This document shows, one piece after another, positions 1 to 9,606 of a stretch of 64,000 nucleotides of DNA; the stretch's first letter is position 1; every line of letters starts with the position of its first letter. The position numbers were made by a program, and so were the translations under genes. The notes beneath the pieces were generated by a model. It made no database searches. It saw nothing but the letters and a program-made list of their open reading frames with translations, and was not told the DNA's origin. The stretch covers positions 61,651-125,650 of the forward strand of contig NZ_JBCNYA010000010.1 of NCBI RefSeq assembly GCF_049727805.1. Direction: 5' to 3'. Source of the stretch: Frateuria_A sp049727805. Its GTDB lineage: Bacteria > Pseudomonadota > Gammaproteobacteria > Xanthomonadales > Rhodanobacteraceae.

Positions 1-157
1 TCATGTGCGAAACGTCGAACATGCCGGCGTCGCGGCGCACCGCATGGTGCTCCTCGATCTGCGAGCCGTAGTTGATCGGCATGTCCCAGCCGCCGAAGTC
101 CACCATGCGGGCGCCCGACGCGCGATGGATGTCGTTGAGTACGGTCTTCTCGGTCAT
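1..157 (-). CDS. gcvT: Aminomethyltransferase GcvT of the glycine cleavage system, N-terminal 52 residues only
   Basis: The gene starts at the ATG at 157 and runs off the left edge of the window. The visible N-terminus contains a GARMVDFGGWDMP stretch followed by EEHHAVRRDAGMFDVSHM, the typical opening of T-proteins. GcvT is the cytoplasmic, tetrahydrofolate-dependent subunit that releases ammonia and methylene-THF from the aminomethyl-lipoyl H-protein. No glycine riboswitch could be recognised in the 136 bases upstream (158-293). The identification is firm although only about a seventh of the protein is seen. Confidence 0.93.
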   Translation of the reverse strand, partial: MTEKTVLNDIHRASGARMVDFGGWDMPINYGSQIEEHHAVRRDAGMFDVSHM

Positions 158-293
158 GGCTTGTTGCCGGGCTGGAGGGGAATTTTCATTATCGCCGTCG
201 GGCGGCGGCAAAGCCAAGCGCATGCGTCCCCGGCAAACCCCGGCCTACCTGGCCACCAAGCTCCTCGGCCGGCAGCCGCCTTGGCCAAGCCCC

Positions 294-2879
294 TCAGTCG
301 AGCGCCTCCATGTCGGTCGGCGCCGTGGCATCGGCGGTCGCCGTCACGATGCTGGAGAAACCCATGGCGAAATAGTCGCAGTCGGGCGTCGCGTTGCCGT
401 GGTCGACTTCGACCCGTAGCCGGTGCCCGCCATTTACCTGGACATCGAGCCCGCCTGCGTACTGCCGGTCCACGATGAAGCGTGGTTCCACCGGCCGGCC
501 GTCCAGCGACACGCGTACGCCGACGACACCGGTATCGCTTCGCTGCAGGCAGCGTCCGAACAGGTTGTCGATCCTTGGCTCGAGCCTGAGCGAGGCCAGG
601 CCCGATACGTCGAACTCGGCCATGGCCTCACGGTTGCGCGAGGGCGACAGGGCCACGCGCTTCTTCGCGTTGAGGTGCACCGTGCCGGTGCCTGCCCGCT
701 CGTCCAGCAACCTGGCGAACATGAAGACGCTGGCGCGGACTGGCGGGGCTCCGACGGCAATGTGCGAGGAGGTCACGAAGCCCGGGCGGCGCTCCCTTGC
801 CGCCGGTATCGCTGCCGTACCGAAGACATCGCTGAAGTCCAACCTTGTGCCCGGCCGCGCGCTCGCCAACGCACGGAGCTTGTGCTCGCACTGCGGCGAT
901 TGCAGCCGGATGTCCTGGACGCGGGCGACCTTGCCGAGGCTTGCCCAGCCGCCTCCCGGCGCAAGCCAGTTCAGCGCCAGCGCCGACGTGCCGTCCGCGT
1001 CGATGAAAGGCGTTGCCTCGAAGATGCTGCCGCCGCGCTCGCGCGCACGCTTCAGCCAGGGCACCTGCTGCCCTTTCGAAAGCAGCTGCAGTTGCGCGCC
1101 GTGCGCGTCCACGAAGACCAGCAGCACGCGGGGATCGGGAATCCGGCTGACCGGGAATCCACCCAGCATGAGCGGCAACTTCCAGCCGCCGACGTCGAGG
1201 TGGCCGTTGCCGTCCCACTCGACCAGCACGTTGCCGGAACACAACGCGGGCGGTTGCCGTTCTTCCCAGAGTGCGCGCCGCGTCACCGCCTGCGCCACCT
1301 CGTCGGCAGGCAGCGTGGCGTCCGCAGCGCCGGCCGCGCCCCGGTCGGCGCCCGCCATGAAGCGCACGTTGGAGCGCACCCCGAGCAAGCCCAGCACCGT
1401 CGGCGCAACATCCATGTGGTACATGCGCACGGGCCGGTCGCCCTGCCCTGCGTTGAGGACGAAGAGCAACGGCTGGCGCTGGTCGTCCGGCGGATACAGC
1501 GCGGAGGCGGCGTTGCGCATCGCGACGTGGTCGCTCATCACGACGACCAGCGTGTCCTTCCAGCCCGGCTCGGCCGAAAGCTGCGCGACGAAGCGGCCAA
1601 GCAATGTGTCCGAACAATGCACGGCGTCGAGCATGGCGTTGCGTATAGCCGCGTACGGCTCGCAACCGGGCAGCAGATAGCCCTTGGGCGGATGCGTATC
1701 GACGGTGGACAGCATCACGCTGAACGGCTTGCCTGACGCCTGCTTGCGGCGGTACTGGGCCAGCGCCTCGTCGAACAGGTCGCTGTCGTGCAGCCCCCAG
1801 CCCTGGCTTGCGAGCTTGCCGTCGTGCAAAGCCTCGATCTGCGGCTTGCCAAGTAAGTGGTCGAAGCCGTGCATCCGGAAGAAATCGCCCTTGTTGGCGA
1901 AGCTGAGCGCCACGCCGCTGAGGAACGTCTGGTCGTAGCCCGCCGCACGCAGCACATCGCCGAGGCAGGCCAGTTCCGGATGGAAACTGCTCGCCGTGGT
2001 GTTGTCGTTGTTGGGCACGAAACCCAGCTTGCCGAAGTCGTCGCCGAAGATGCTGCTGATCAGATAGGGCGCACCGCATTGCGAGGAAAACAGGCCCGCG
2101 ATCGTGTAGGTGACGCCAGGAAAGGTCGCCAGGCCGGAGAAGTCCAGCCCTTGCGCACGCAACCGGTTGAGGTTCGGCGTCAGCCCCGGAAAGCGCGTTT
2201 CGTCGGTATAGGTGCGCTCCACCGATTCCAGGTAGACGAACACCAGGTTGCGGCCCGGTGTCGCGACTACGTCGGCCGGCTCGCTCGGGTCGCCGTCGAG
2301 CATCGAGCGGATGTGCGCCCCGTAGGCGGAGTTGGCCAGGCTCTCGGTGCGCCCGGCATGCGTGAAATAGCCATACAGGCGACGCGGCGCCGCATCGACC
2401 ACGCAAGCCAGAGCGACGAACACCAGCGCCGCAAAGCCGGCGATCCTCGCCACGTGATGGCGGGACGCGCGGCGCAGAGCCATGAATGCCGCCACGAAGA
2501 CGGCCACGAGAACAAAAACGGTCACCAGCGAAGCCCATGGATAGGCCTCGAACGCGACAGGAAGGTTGCCGGCGTTCAGGTGGGCGAAAAAGCGGTCGTT
2601 GAACGAGCTGCCCTGGATGATCCACGACACGGCATCGGCCGCACACGTCAACACGCCGGCCAGATAGAGCACCGCGGCCAACACCACGCCCCGACTGCCG
2701 AAGGCACGCGCCACCAGGACCGCGGCGCAGGCCACCGCCACACCACCGATCGCCCCCTGCGCGGCGCCCGCCATGCCGAAAGCGGCGACCGCCAGTCCCA
2801 ACCAGACATTGACGGCCACGAACGGCATGGCAAGCCCTGCCACCAGCGCCGTCACGACGCCGGGTCGCCTGCTACTCAT
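294..2879 (-). CDS. OpgB/MdoB-like phosphoglycerol transferase (sulfatase fold), copy 1
   Basis: This 861-residue inner-membrane protein has about four N-terminal membrane spans (roughly residues 8-170) and a periplasmic alkaline-phosphatase/sulfatase domain. That domain starts near NLVFVYLESVE (metal-ligand Glu218) and carries the probable nucleophile Thr259 in a YTIAG motif followed by SSQCGAPYL, as in E. coli MdoB. A later VVVMSDHVAMRN segment supplies further metal ligands. MdoB transfers phosphoglycerol from phosphatidylglycerol to periplasmic glucans. Here the acceptor is unknown and could be a glucan or another envelope glycan. About 300 C-terminal residues follow the catalytic domain and differ from textbook MdoB. 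An AAGGGGG ribosome-binding site precedes the ATG. It lies 179 bases downstream of its close paralogue. Confidence 0.85.
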   Translation of the reverse strand: MSSRRPGVVTALVAGLAMPFVAVNVWLGLAVAAFGMAGAAQGAIGGVAVACAAVLVARAFGSRGVVLAAVLYLAGVLTCAADAVSWIIQGSSFNDRFFAHLNAGNLPVAFEAYPWASLVTVFVLVAVFVAAFMALRRASRHHVARIAGFAALVFVALACVVDAAPRRLYGYFTHAGRTESLANSAYGAHIRSMLDGDPSEPADVVATPGRNLVFVYLESVERTYTDETRFPGLTPNLNRLRAQGLDFSGLATFPGVTYTIAGLFSSQCGAPYLISSIFGDDFGKLGFVPNNDNTTASSFHPELACLGDVLRAAGYDQTFLSGVALSFANKGDFFRMHGFDHLLGKPQIEALHDGKLASQGWGLHDSDLFDEALAQYRRKQASGKPFSVMLSTVDTHPPKGYLLPGCEPYAAIRNAMLDAVHCSDTLLGRFVAQLSAEPGWKDTLVVVMSDHVAMRNAASALYPPDDQRQPLLFVLNAGQGDRPVRMYHMDVAPTVLGLLGVRSNVRFMAGADRGAAGAADATLPADEVAQAVTRRALWEERQPPALCSGNVLVEWDGNGHLDVGGWKLPLMLGGFPVSRIPDPRVLLVFVDAHGAQLQLLSKGQQVPWLKRARERGGSIFEATPFIDADGTSALALNWLAPGGGWASLGKVARVQDIRLQSPQCEHKLRALASARPGTRLDFSDVFGTAAIPAARERRPGFVTSSHIAVGAPPVRASVFMFARLLDERAGTGTVHLNAKKRVALSPSRNREAMAEFDVSGLASLRLEPRIDNLFGRCLQRSDTGVVGVRVSLDGRPVEPRFIVDRQYAGGLDVQVNGGHRLRVEVDHGNATPDCDYFAMGFSSIVTATADATAPTDMEALD

Positions 2880-3058
2880 ACGAAAACGCCCCCTTGCGAT
2901 TCATTCGGACGGCCAGGCGCCAGGTGATGCGGCAGCGGTCCGAACCCCCGGTCAACGATACAGAGCCCGCCGGCTGAATTCACGACCGACACAACCTCGA
3001 CGCGCCGGCACTGCCACGGGGGTGCCCGCGCCAGGCAGGCGCCAGGCCGCGACCGTGG

Positions 3059-5644
3059 TCAGTCGGGCGCACGGATGCGCGCCGCGGAAGCCGCCATGGC
3101 CTGCATGTCGGGGACCACGTTCGAAAAGCCTGTGGCGAAGTAGTCGCAATCGGGCGTGGCGTTGCCATCGTCCACCTCGACCTTGAGCTCGTGATGCCCG
3201 CGGGTGTCCACCGTGATCGCCTGCGAAAAATTGCGGTCCACGACGAACCGGGGCATGACCGGCTTTCCGTCGAGCGACAGTTGCACGCCGACGATGCCGG
3301 TATCGGTACGTCGCAGGCACGAACCCATGAGATTGTCGATCCGCGGCACCAGTTCGAGACTGGCCAGTCTCGACACGTCGAACACGGCCATGGCCTGGCG
3401 CTTGCGCGAAGGCATGAGGGTAATGCGCTTCATGCGGTCGACATGGACGCTGCCGTAACCCGGCGATTCATTCGTCAGACGGGAATACATGAAAGCGGCA
3501 AGGTCAGCCGGAGCCCCGTCGGGCGGCGTGTCCGACACCACGTAACCTGGACGCCGCTCCAGGTTGGCGGGAATCGAAGGCAAGCCGAGCACCTCGCTGA
3601 AATCCAGCCGCGTGCCGGGCGTCGCCGCTTCCAGCGTCTGCAGCAGCGAGTGACACTGGGGGCTATGCAGGCGGATGTCCTGCACCCGCGCGACCGATCC
3701 GAGGCTGGCCCACGCACCGTCCGGAGCCAGCCAGTCGAGCGCCAGCCGCTGTCTGCCCCGTGCATCGAGGAAGGGCGTCGCCTGGAACACGCTGCCCTTG
3801 TTCGCCAGTGCACGCTCGATCCATGGGCGCTCCTCCCCACGGGGAAGCATCTGCAGTTCGGCCTTCTGCGAGTCCACGAAAACCAGCAGGGTGTCGGTGG
3901 GCAGAAGCCGGCCCACGTGCCAGCCACTACGCATCAACGGAAGCGTCCAGTCGCCGACCTGCAAACCATGCTTGGCATTCCACTGCGCCAGGGTACCGCC
4001 GTCGCACAACACCGGCGGCTTGCGTGAGCTCCACAGGGCCTCTCGCAGCACGGCCTCGGCGACGTCGTTTGCAGGCAGCCGCGAATCGGCCGATCCGGCC
4101 CGGCTGCGGTCGGCCCCGGCCATGAAGCGCACGTTCGACTCCACGCCCAGCAGCGAAAGCACGGTCGGGGCGATGTCCATGTGGTACATGCGCGACGCGC
4201 GCTCACCCTGGCCGGCATTGAGCACGAACAGGAGCGGTTGCCGCTGGTCCTTCGGCGGATAGAGCCGCGAGGCGACGTTGCGCATGGCGACGTGATCGCT
4301 CATCACCACCACCACGGTGTCCTTCCAGCCCGGTTCGCGCGAGAGCCGATCGATGAACTGCCCGAGCAAGCGGTCCGAACAATGCACCGCATCGAGCATG
4401 TCGTTCCGGATCGGCGCGTAAGGCTTGCAGCCAGGCAGCAGGTAACCCCGCGGCGGATGGGTATCGATGGTGGAAAGCACGACGCTGAACGGCTTTCCGG
4501 TCGCCTGCTTCTCGCGGAATTCCGCCAGCGCCTGGTCGAAGATGTCGCCATCCAGCAGGCCCCAGCCTTCGGTCGGAAGCTTATCCGCGTACAGTTGCTC
4601 GATCTGCGGCTTGCCCAGGGCGCGATCGTAGTGGTGCAGGCGGAAGAACACGTCCGTGTTGGCGAAACTGAGGATCACCCCGCTCAGATAGGTCTGGTCG
4701 TAGCCGGCCGCATGCAGGACGTCGCCCAGGCAAGCCAGCCCGGGGTGGAAGCTGTCGGCGGTCGTGTTGTCGTTGCCGGGCACGAAGCCGGGCATGCTGA
4801 CCTCCGCACCGAAGATGGACGGCGACAAATAGGGAGCGCCGCACTGCGAAGAGAAAATGCCGGAGATGGTGTAGGTCGCCCCCGGGAATGTCCGGAAGCC
4901 CGAGAAGTCCAGGCCCTGGCTGCGCAGGCGGTTGATCTGCGGAACCAGGCCGGGGAACCGGCGCTCGTCGGTGTAGCTGCGCTCGAGCGACTCGAGGTAG
5001 ACGAAGACGAGGTTGCGACCTGGTCTGGCGACCACTTCCGCGGGCCGCGTCGGCTCCGGGTCGATCAACGCCAGGATGCCGTCCCCCGCCGCCGAGTGGA
5101 CCAGGCCCTCGCTGTGCTCGGCGTTGGCGAAATACGCATACAGGCGATGCGGCGAGGCGTCGATGCCCAGGGACAACACCATCAGCAGCACGGCCGGCAC
5201 CCACGCCCAGCCGGCGACGCGGCGACGGGTGACCCGGCGCATCACCAGGACCACGTACGCCACCAGCAACACCACGCCCACGAGCGCGCCCACGATGGCG
5301 ACCGGATAGGCTTCCAGGCTGACCCGGATGTTGTCCGGATTGACGTGGATGAAGAAGCGCTCGTTGAACGAGCTGCCCTGCATGTACCAGGACGCAGCGT
5401 CAGCTACGGTCAGCACGAGGTTGAGCAGGTACAGCAGCACGGCCGGAAGCACGCCGCGCGAGCCGAACCGACGGCCCAGCAGCAACACCGCCAGAGCAAG
5501 CATCCCGGCGAACAGCACGCCCTGAACGGCCTTGACGACCCCGAACGATTCGACGGAAACGCCCAGCCACAGGCTGATCGCCATGAAGGGTGCTGCCAGC
5601 AAAGCCACCTGCAACGCAGTGGCGCCGGTCACTTGGATCCGCAT
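3059..5644 (-). CDS. OpgB/MdoB-like phosphoglycerol transferase (sulfatase fold), copy 2
   Basis: This is the second 861-residue copy, colinear with its downstream neighbour. Glu218 in YLESLE and Thr259 in YTISG fall at exactly the same residue numbers, and the total lengths are identical. It has N-terminal membrane spans to about residue 165, the periplasmic catalytic domain to about 540, then the same C-terminal extension. The ribosome-binding site AGGGGA lies about 9 bases before the ATG. By family it should move a phosphoglycerol group from phosphatidylglycerol to a periplasmic glycan. Two diverged copies suggest different acceptors or conditions. No glucan synthase (opgG/opgH) is visible in the window, so the substrate cannot be fixed from context. 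Confidence 0.85.
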   Translation of the reverse strand: MRIQVTGATALQVALLAAPFMAISLWLGVSVESFGVVKAVQGVLFAGMLALAVLLLGRRFGSRGVLPAVLLYLLNLVLTVADAASWYMQGSSFNERFFIHVNPDNIRVSLEAYPVAIVGALVGVVLLVAYVVLVMRRVTRRRVAGWAWVPAVLLMVLSLGIDASPHRLYAYFANAEHSEGLVHSAAGDGILALIDPEPTRPAEVVARPGRNLVFVYLESLERSYTDERRFPGLVPQINRLRSQGLDFSGFRTFPGATYTISGIFSSQCGAPYLSPSIFGAEVSMPGFVPGNDNTTADSFHPGLACLGDVLHAAGYDQTYLSGVILSFANTDVFFRLHHYDRALGKPQIEQLYADKLPTEGWGLLDGDIFDQALAEFREKQATGKPFSVVLSTIDTHPPRGYLLPGCKPYAPIRNDMLDAVHCSDRLLGQFIDRLSREPGWKDTVVVVMSDHVAMRNVASRLYPPKDQRQPLLFVLNAGQGERASRMYHMDIAPTVLSLLGVESNVRFMAGADRSRAGSADSRLPANDVAEAVLREALWSSRKPPVLCDGGTLAQWNAKHGLQVGDWTLPLMRSGWHVGRLLPTDTLLVFVDSQKAELQMLPRGEERPWIERALANKGSVFQATPFLDARGRQRLALDWLAPDGAWASLGSVARVQDIRLHSPQCHSLLQTLEAATPGTRLDFSEVLGLPSIPANLERRPGYVVSDTPPDGAPADLAAFMYSRLTNESPGYGSVHVDRMKRITLMPSRKRQAMAVFDVSRLASLELVPRIDNLMGSCLRRTDTGIVGVQLSLDGKPVMPRFVVDRNFSQAITVDTRGHHELKVEVDDGNATPDCDYFATGFSNVVPDMQAMAASAARIRAPD

Positions 5645-5710
5645 CGTCTTGTTCCCCTGTAACCTTCCGCCGCGCAGGCGGATCGACCATCGAGCCTGTT
5701 TGTCCGGACC

Positions 5711-6343
5711 TCAGGCGCGTCGGTAGACGAACACGCGTGCCGGTGGCAGGTTCAGCCAGGCGGTACCCAGCCGCTCGCAACGCAGTCCCAGGTCCTCGGC
5801 GACTTCCGGCGCCACCGGCGGCGCCAGCCCGTAGGTGTACTGGACGAACACGCCTTCCGGATGCATGGCCTCGAACGCGGCGGCCATGATGGTGCGCTGC
5901 ACGGACACCGGCATCGGCAACAGCCCCAGGCTGCTGACCACCGCATCGCCGTGGCCCGGTTCGAACGCGCCATGCTGGAGCAGCAGCTCGTCCAGTTGCC
6001 GCGCGTCGCCGCAGGCAACCCGGACGCAGGGAAACTCCTGCAGCAGGATCTCGTGCAACACGGGGTTCATCTCGACCACCAGCAGGTGGTCCGCGCCAGC
6101 CGGGCGATCGACCAGCGCACGGGTGATCGCGCCGGTGCCGGCACCCAGCTCCACGACGCGACGCGCGCCTGCGGGAAGGGCATCGACCATCAGGGACGCC
6201 AGCTGACGCCCCGACGGCGCCACCGAGGACATGGCGAGAGGGTTCTTCCACCACTGCTGAATGAAGGTCATCCAGCGTGGTCGCGAGGCAGCCGCCTCAT
6301 CAAGCGCCGGGGGACTTACCCCGACGATTTCCATGTCATCCAT
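5711..6343 (-). CDS. PmtA-like class I SAM-dependent phospholipid N-methyltransferase
   Basis: About 210 residues. It contains a class I methyltransferase core with VVELGAGTGAITRAL as the SAM-binding loop and the upstream SSVAPSGRQLASLMV segment typical of the phospholipid N-methyltransferase family (COG3963). Members methylate phosphatidylethanolamine at the membrane surface, but other small-molecule or lipid acceptors are possible. An in-frame GTG at 6376 would extend it by 11 residues. I prefer ATG 6343 because a good -10 hexamer at 6378-6383 would put the transcript start at or after that GTG. ATG 6334 is also possible. It follows the two OpgB-like genes' direction but is read first, so all three may be cotranscribed (66-base gap to the next). 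Confidence 0.7.
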   Translation of the reverse strand: MDDMEIVGVSPPALDEAAASRPRWMTFIQQWWKNPLAMSSVAPSGRQLASLMVDALPAGARRVVELGAGTGAITRALVDRPAGADHLLVVEMNPVLHEILLQEFPCVRVACGDARQLDELLLQHGAFEPGHGDAVVSSLGLLPMPVSVQRTIMAAAFEAMHPEGVFVQYTYGLAPPVAPEVAEDLGLRCERLGTAWLNLPPARVFVYRRA

Positions 6344-6377
6344 GTTCTTGGCTTCTTGGGTTCCCCTTGAGGCCACT

Positions 6378-6383
6378 ATTATG
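6378..6383 (-). promoter_or_regulatory. Candidate -10 box (CATAAT) upstream of the PmtA-like gene
   Basis: On the minus strand CATAAT sits in an AT-rich patch (ATAATTTTCACGTGG just upstream) that stands out from the GC-rich surroundings. No clear -35 box is seen at 17 bases. The position argues for the ATG at 6343 rather than the upstream GTG as the start of the methyltransferase. Confidence 0.3.
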
Positions 6384-6422
6384 CCACGTGAAAATTATGT
6401 GTACGCCCGTGGGACGGCTGCG

Positions 6423-7820
6423 TCAGGCGATCGCCGGGTAGGTCGGCTCCACGTCCAGCGTCGAGGCGCACACCGCGGCCAGTTCCAGCAGACGCAGATC
6501 CGAACCGCGCGCGCCGACGAACTGCATGCCGATCGGCCGGCCATCGGGCAGCGCGCCCATCGGGATGCTCACCGCCGGACAGCCGGCGAGGCTGGCGAAG
6601 CTGGTCAGGTCGGCGACCGAATCGGGCGCGGGACCGTCCAGCGGGAACGCACCCTGCGGCGTGGTCGGCAGCACCAGCACGTCGATCTGCGCGAACAGCC
6701 GGCGCATCTTCAGCGTCGCCGCATCGAGCACGCGGTCGGCGATGGCGTAATCGGCCGCGCTCTTGCGCTCCGCGTAGCCAAGCATCTCGCGCAGGCGCGG
6801 CGAGACCGGCCGCGCGGTATCGGCCACGTCGGCGGCGAAGGTGCCGAGCATCTCCGCCTCCATCAGCAGCAGGCCGGCGCGGCGCGTGCGCGCGAAGTTC
6901 CAGTCGGAGAAATCCACCGTGCGCCGCTCGCCCAGCTCGCGCGGCAGGCGCGCAAGCGCCGTCTCGAACACCTCGATCACCTCCGGCTGCACACCCACCG
7001 CCGCCAGGTCCGGCAACAGGCCCGCGCGCAGGTTGCCCGGCTCCCAGTCCGGCGGCGAGAAGGCGACGCGGCGCCGGCGCGAGCGCGCGTCGTCGGCGTC
7101 GTAGCCGGCCAGCACCTGGAGCAGCACGGTCAGATCGTTCGCGCTGCGCGCGAGCAGGCCGACGGCATCGAGCCGGCGCGCCGCCGGCAACATGCCGCGG
7201 GTGGAGATCTCGCCATGCGTCGGCTTGAGCGCATACACGCCGCAGTAGCTGGCCGGAATGCGGATGGAGCCGAGGCTGTCCGAGCCCACCGCTGCCGCCG
7301 CCAGGCCGGCGGCTACCGCCGCGGCGGCGCCGCCGGACGAACCGCCGGCGCTGTAGCCATGCCTGTACGGATTGTGCGTGGGCCCGTGGTGCGGGTTATC
7401 GGTGGCCGCGCCCAGCGCCGCCTCGTCCATGTTGGTCTTGCCCACCAGCACCGCACCGGAGGCGCGCAGGCGCGCGACCACGTGGGAGTCTTCCTGCACC
7501 GGCGCTTCACGCCCCGGCAGCCCGGCGCGCGTCGGCCAGCCGGCCATGTCGAAGTTGTCCTTCAGCGCGATCGGAATGCCGTCCAGCCGACCGAGCACGC
7601 CGTCGCGGCGCCGGTGGGTGGCGGTGCGCGCCTGCTCCTGCAGCAGGCCGGGGCGCAGGTCGACGTAGGCATTGAGTTCCGGATTGATCCGCTCGATCGC
7701 CCCCTGGTAGGCATCGGCCAACGCCTGTGGCTGCACGCGTCCTACCGCCAGCCAGTGCAGCAGCTGGCACACGCTGGCGCGGCGCAGGTCGATGTCGGCG
7801 AGCGGTGCGGGTGAATTCAT
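6423..7820 (-). CDS. Amidase of the amidase-signature family (GatA/AtzF-like)
   Basis: 465 residues. It has the amidase-signature Ser-cisSer-Lys triad: Lys87 in IALKDNFD, the Gly/Ser-rich GGSSGG motif at 159-164, and the nucleophile Ser185 in GSDSLGSIRIP. The usual GSDTGGS motif reads GSDSLGS, a mild variation. The enzyme hydrolyses a carboxylic amide in the cytoplasm. Its substrate cannot be told from sequence. It is unlikely to be GatA itself because no gatB or gatC is adjacent. An AAAGGATGAGG ribosome-binding site precedes the ATG. The gene is divergent from the ETF-QO gene across a 150-base intergenic region. Confidence 0.85.
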   Translation of the reverse strand: MNSPAPLADIDLRRASVCQLLHWLAVGRVQPQALADAYQGAIERINPELNAYVDLRPGLLQEQARTATHRRRDGVLGRLDGIPIALKDNFDMAGWPTRAGLPGREAPVQEDSHVVARLRASGAVLVGKTNMDEAALGAATDNPHHGPTHNPYRHGYSAGGSSGGAAAAVAAGLAAAAVGSDSLGSIRIPASYCGVYALKPTHGEISTRGMLPAARRLDAVGLLARSANDLTVLLQVLAGYDADDARSRRRRVAFSPPDWEPGNLRAGLLPDLAAVGVQPEVIEVFETALARLPRELGERRTVDFSDWNFARTRRAGLLLMEAEMLGTFAADVADTARPVSPRLREMLGYAERKSAADYAIADRVLDAATLKMRRLFAQIDVLVLPTTPQGAFPLDGPAPDSVADLTSFASLAGCPAVSIPMGALPDGRPIGMQFVGARGSDLRLLELAAVCASTLDVEPTYPAIA

Positions 7821-7970
7821 GCCTCATCCTTTGCGGTCGATTCCCCGATTATCGCCACGGGCCGCAAAGCGATTGCAAGCGGTCGTTGGTGAAGAGTCCG
7901 GTTTGCCGCCGGCCGCGCGAAACCGGACAATGCCGCTCCTTCCTTATATGTATGCAGCACGGAGTCCGCC

Positions 7971-9572
7971 ATGAGCGAACGCGAAACGATGGAATACGAC
8001 GTGGTCGTGGTCGGCGCCGGCCCGGCCGGGCTGTCGTTCGCGATCCGCCTCAAGCAGTTGCAGCCGGATACCACCGTCTGCGTGATCGAGAAGGCCTCCA
8101 CCGTGGGCGCCCAGATCCTCTCCGGCGCGGTGATCGAGCCCGGTCCGCTGGACGCGCTGCTGCCCGGCTGGCGCGACAACCCGCCGCCGGTCTGCGTGCC
8201 GGCCGGCGAGGACGAGTTCTGGCTGCTGACCAAGACCGGCGGCCGCAAGCTGCCGGTGCCGCCGGGCATGAACAACCACGGCAACTTCATCGTCTCGCTG
8301 GGCGCCATGTGCGCGTGGCTGGCGCCGCAGGCCGAGGCGCTGGGCGTGGACGTGTTCCCCGGCTTCGCCGCCGCGGACAACATCTATAACGAGGACGGCT
8401 CGGTCGCCGGCGTGCGCATCGGCGACATGGGCGTGGCCAAGGACGGTACGCACAAGGCCGGCTATACCCAGGGCATCGACATCAAGGCGAAGGTCACCGT
8501 GCTCGCCGAAGGCGCGCGCGGCAGCCTGACCAAGCAGCTGATCAAGCGCTTCGCGCTGGACAGGGACTCGGACCCGCAGGGCTACTCGATCGGCATCAAG
8601 GAACTGTGGCAGGTGCCGGCCGGCCGCGTCACTCCGGGCAAGATCGTGCACAGCTTCGGCTGGCCGGCCGACAACGACACCTATGGCGGCAGCTTCCTGT
8701 ACCACCTGGATGGCGACCGCATCGCGCTGGGCTACGTCAGCGGCCTGGATTACCGCGACCCGAACTACAAGCCGTGGGAAGCCTTCCAGCAATGGAAGAA
8801 CCACCCGCACGTCAAGCCGCTGCTCGAGGGCGGCACCATCCTCTCGGCCGGCGCACGCGCCATCGTCACCGGCGGCTACCAGTCGCTGCCGAAGGTCGAG
8901 ATGCCCGGCGCGATCCTGATCGGGGACACCGCGGGCCTGCTCAACGTGCCCAAGATCAAGGGCACCCACCAGGCGATCCGCAGCGGCATGCTCGCCGCCG
9001 AGCACCTGGCCGCGAACGGCCTGAATCCCGCCGGCTTCGACGCCGCACTGCGCGCCTCGCCTGCGATGGCAGAGCTGAAGCAGGTGCGCAACATCAAGCC
9101 CGGCTTCAAGAAAGGCCTGTGGTTCGGCATGTTCAACGCCGCCTGGGAAACCGTCACGCGCGGTGCCTCGCCCTGGACGCTGAAGAACAAGCCGGACTGG
9201 TCCTCGCTGGAGAAAATCGGCGAGTACGAGGAACCCAGGCGTGACTACGTGACGCGCGAGCTGCCCCCGCGCGACCGCCTGGCCGGCGTCTACTTCGCCG
9301 CCACCGAGCACGACGAGGACCAGCCGATCCACCTGCACGTGGCCGACACCACCATCTGCGTCGACCGGTGCACCGCGGAGTACGGCAACCCGTGCACGCG
9401 CTTCTGCCCGGCGAGCGTGTACGAGATCGTCGAGGATGAGGCAGGCAAGCGCCTGCAGATCAACGCCGCCAACTGCGTGCACTGCAAGACCTGCGACATC
9501 AAGGACCCGTACGAGATCATCACCTGGGTCACGCCCGAGGGTGGCTCGGGTCCGAATTACCAGAACATGTAA
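7971..9572 (+). CDS. Electron transfer flavoprotein-ubiquinone oxidoreductase
   Basis: 533 residues. The N-terminal FAD dinucleotide-binding motif is GAGPAG at 15-20. The C-terminal ferredoxin-like domain carries the [4Fe-4S] cysteines, with the last three in CVHCKTC at 502, 505 and 508 and an earlier Cys within CTRFCPASVYE. A PGKIVHSFGWP segment in the middle is typical. The membrane-associated enzyme passes electrons from reduced ETF to the quinone pool, linking fatty-acid and amino-acid dehydrogenases to respiration. GGAG precedes the ATG. Its partners etfB and etfA lie about 2.2 kb downstream on the same strand, separated by an unrelated glycosyltransferase gene. Confidence 0.97.
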   Translation: MSERETMEYDVVVVGAGPAGLSFAIRLKQLQPDTTVCVIEKASTVGAQILSGAVIEPGPLDALLPGWRDNPPPVCVPAGEDEFWLLTKTGGRKLPVPPGMNNHGNFIVSLGAMCAWLAPQAEALGVDVFPGFAAADNIYNEDGSVAGVRIGDMGVAKDGTHKAGYTQGIDIKAKVTVLAEGARGSLTKQLIKRFALDRDSDPQGYSIGIKELWQVPAGRVTPGKIVHSFGWPADNDTYGGSFLYHLDGDRIALGYVSGLDYRDPNYKPWEAFQQWKNHPHVKPLLEGGTILSAGARAIVTGGYQSLPKVEMPGAILIGDTAGLLNVPKIKGTHQAIRSGMLAAEHLAANGLNPAGFDAALRASPAMAELKQVRNIKPGFKKGLWFGMFNAAWETVTRGASPWTLKNKPDWSSLEKIGEYEEPRRDYVTRELPPRDRLAGVYFAATEHDEDQPIHLHVADTTICVDRCTAEYGNPCTRFCPASVYEIVEDEAGKRLQINAANCVHCKTCDIKDPYEIITWVTPEGGSGPNYQNM

Positions 9573-9606
9573 TGCCCCTGCGCGACGCACACCCGAGGAC
9601 CCGACC

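Noticed and set aside
158..293. Glycine riboswitch upstream of gcvT
   Set aside because: I looked for the paired glycine aptamer pattern on the minus strand and found no matching conserved loops in the 136 bases.
7944..9590. 548-codon open frame opposite the ETF-QO gene
   Set aside because: It mirrors a gene with intact FAD and iron-sulfur motifs and has no recognisable family or ribosome-binding site.
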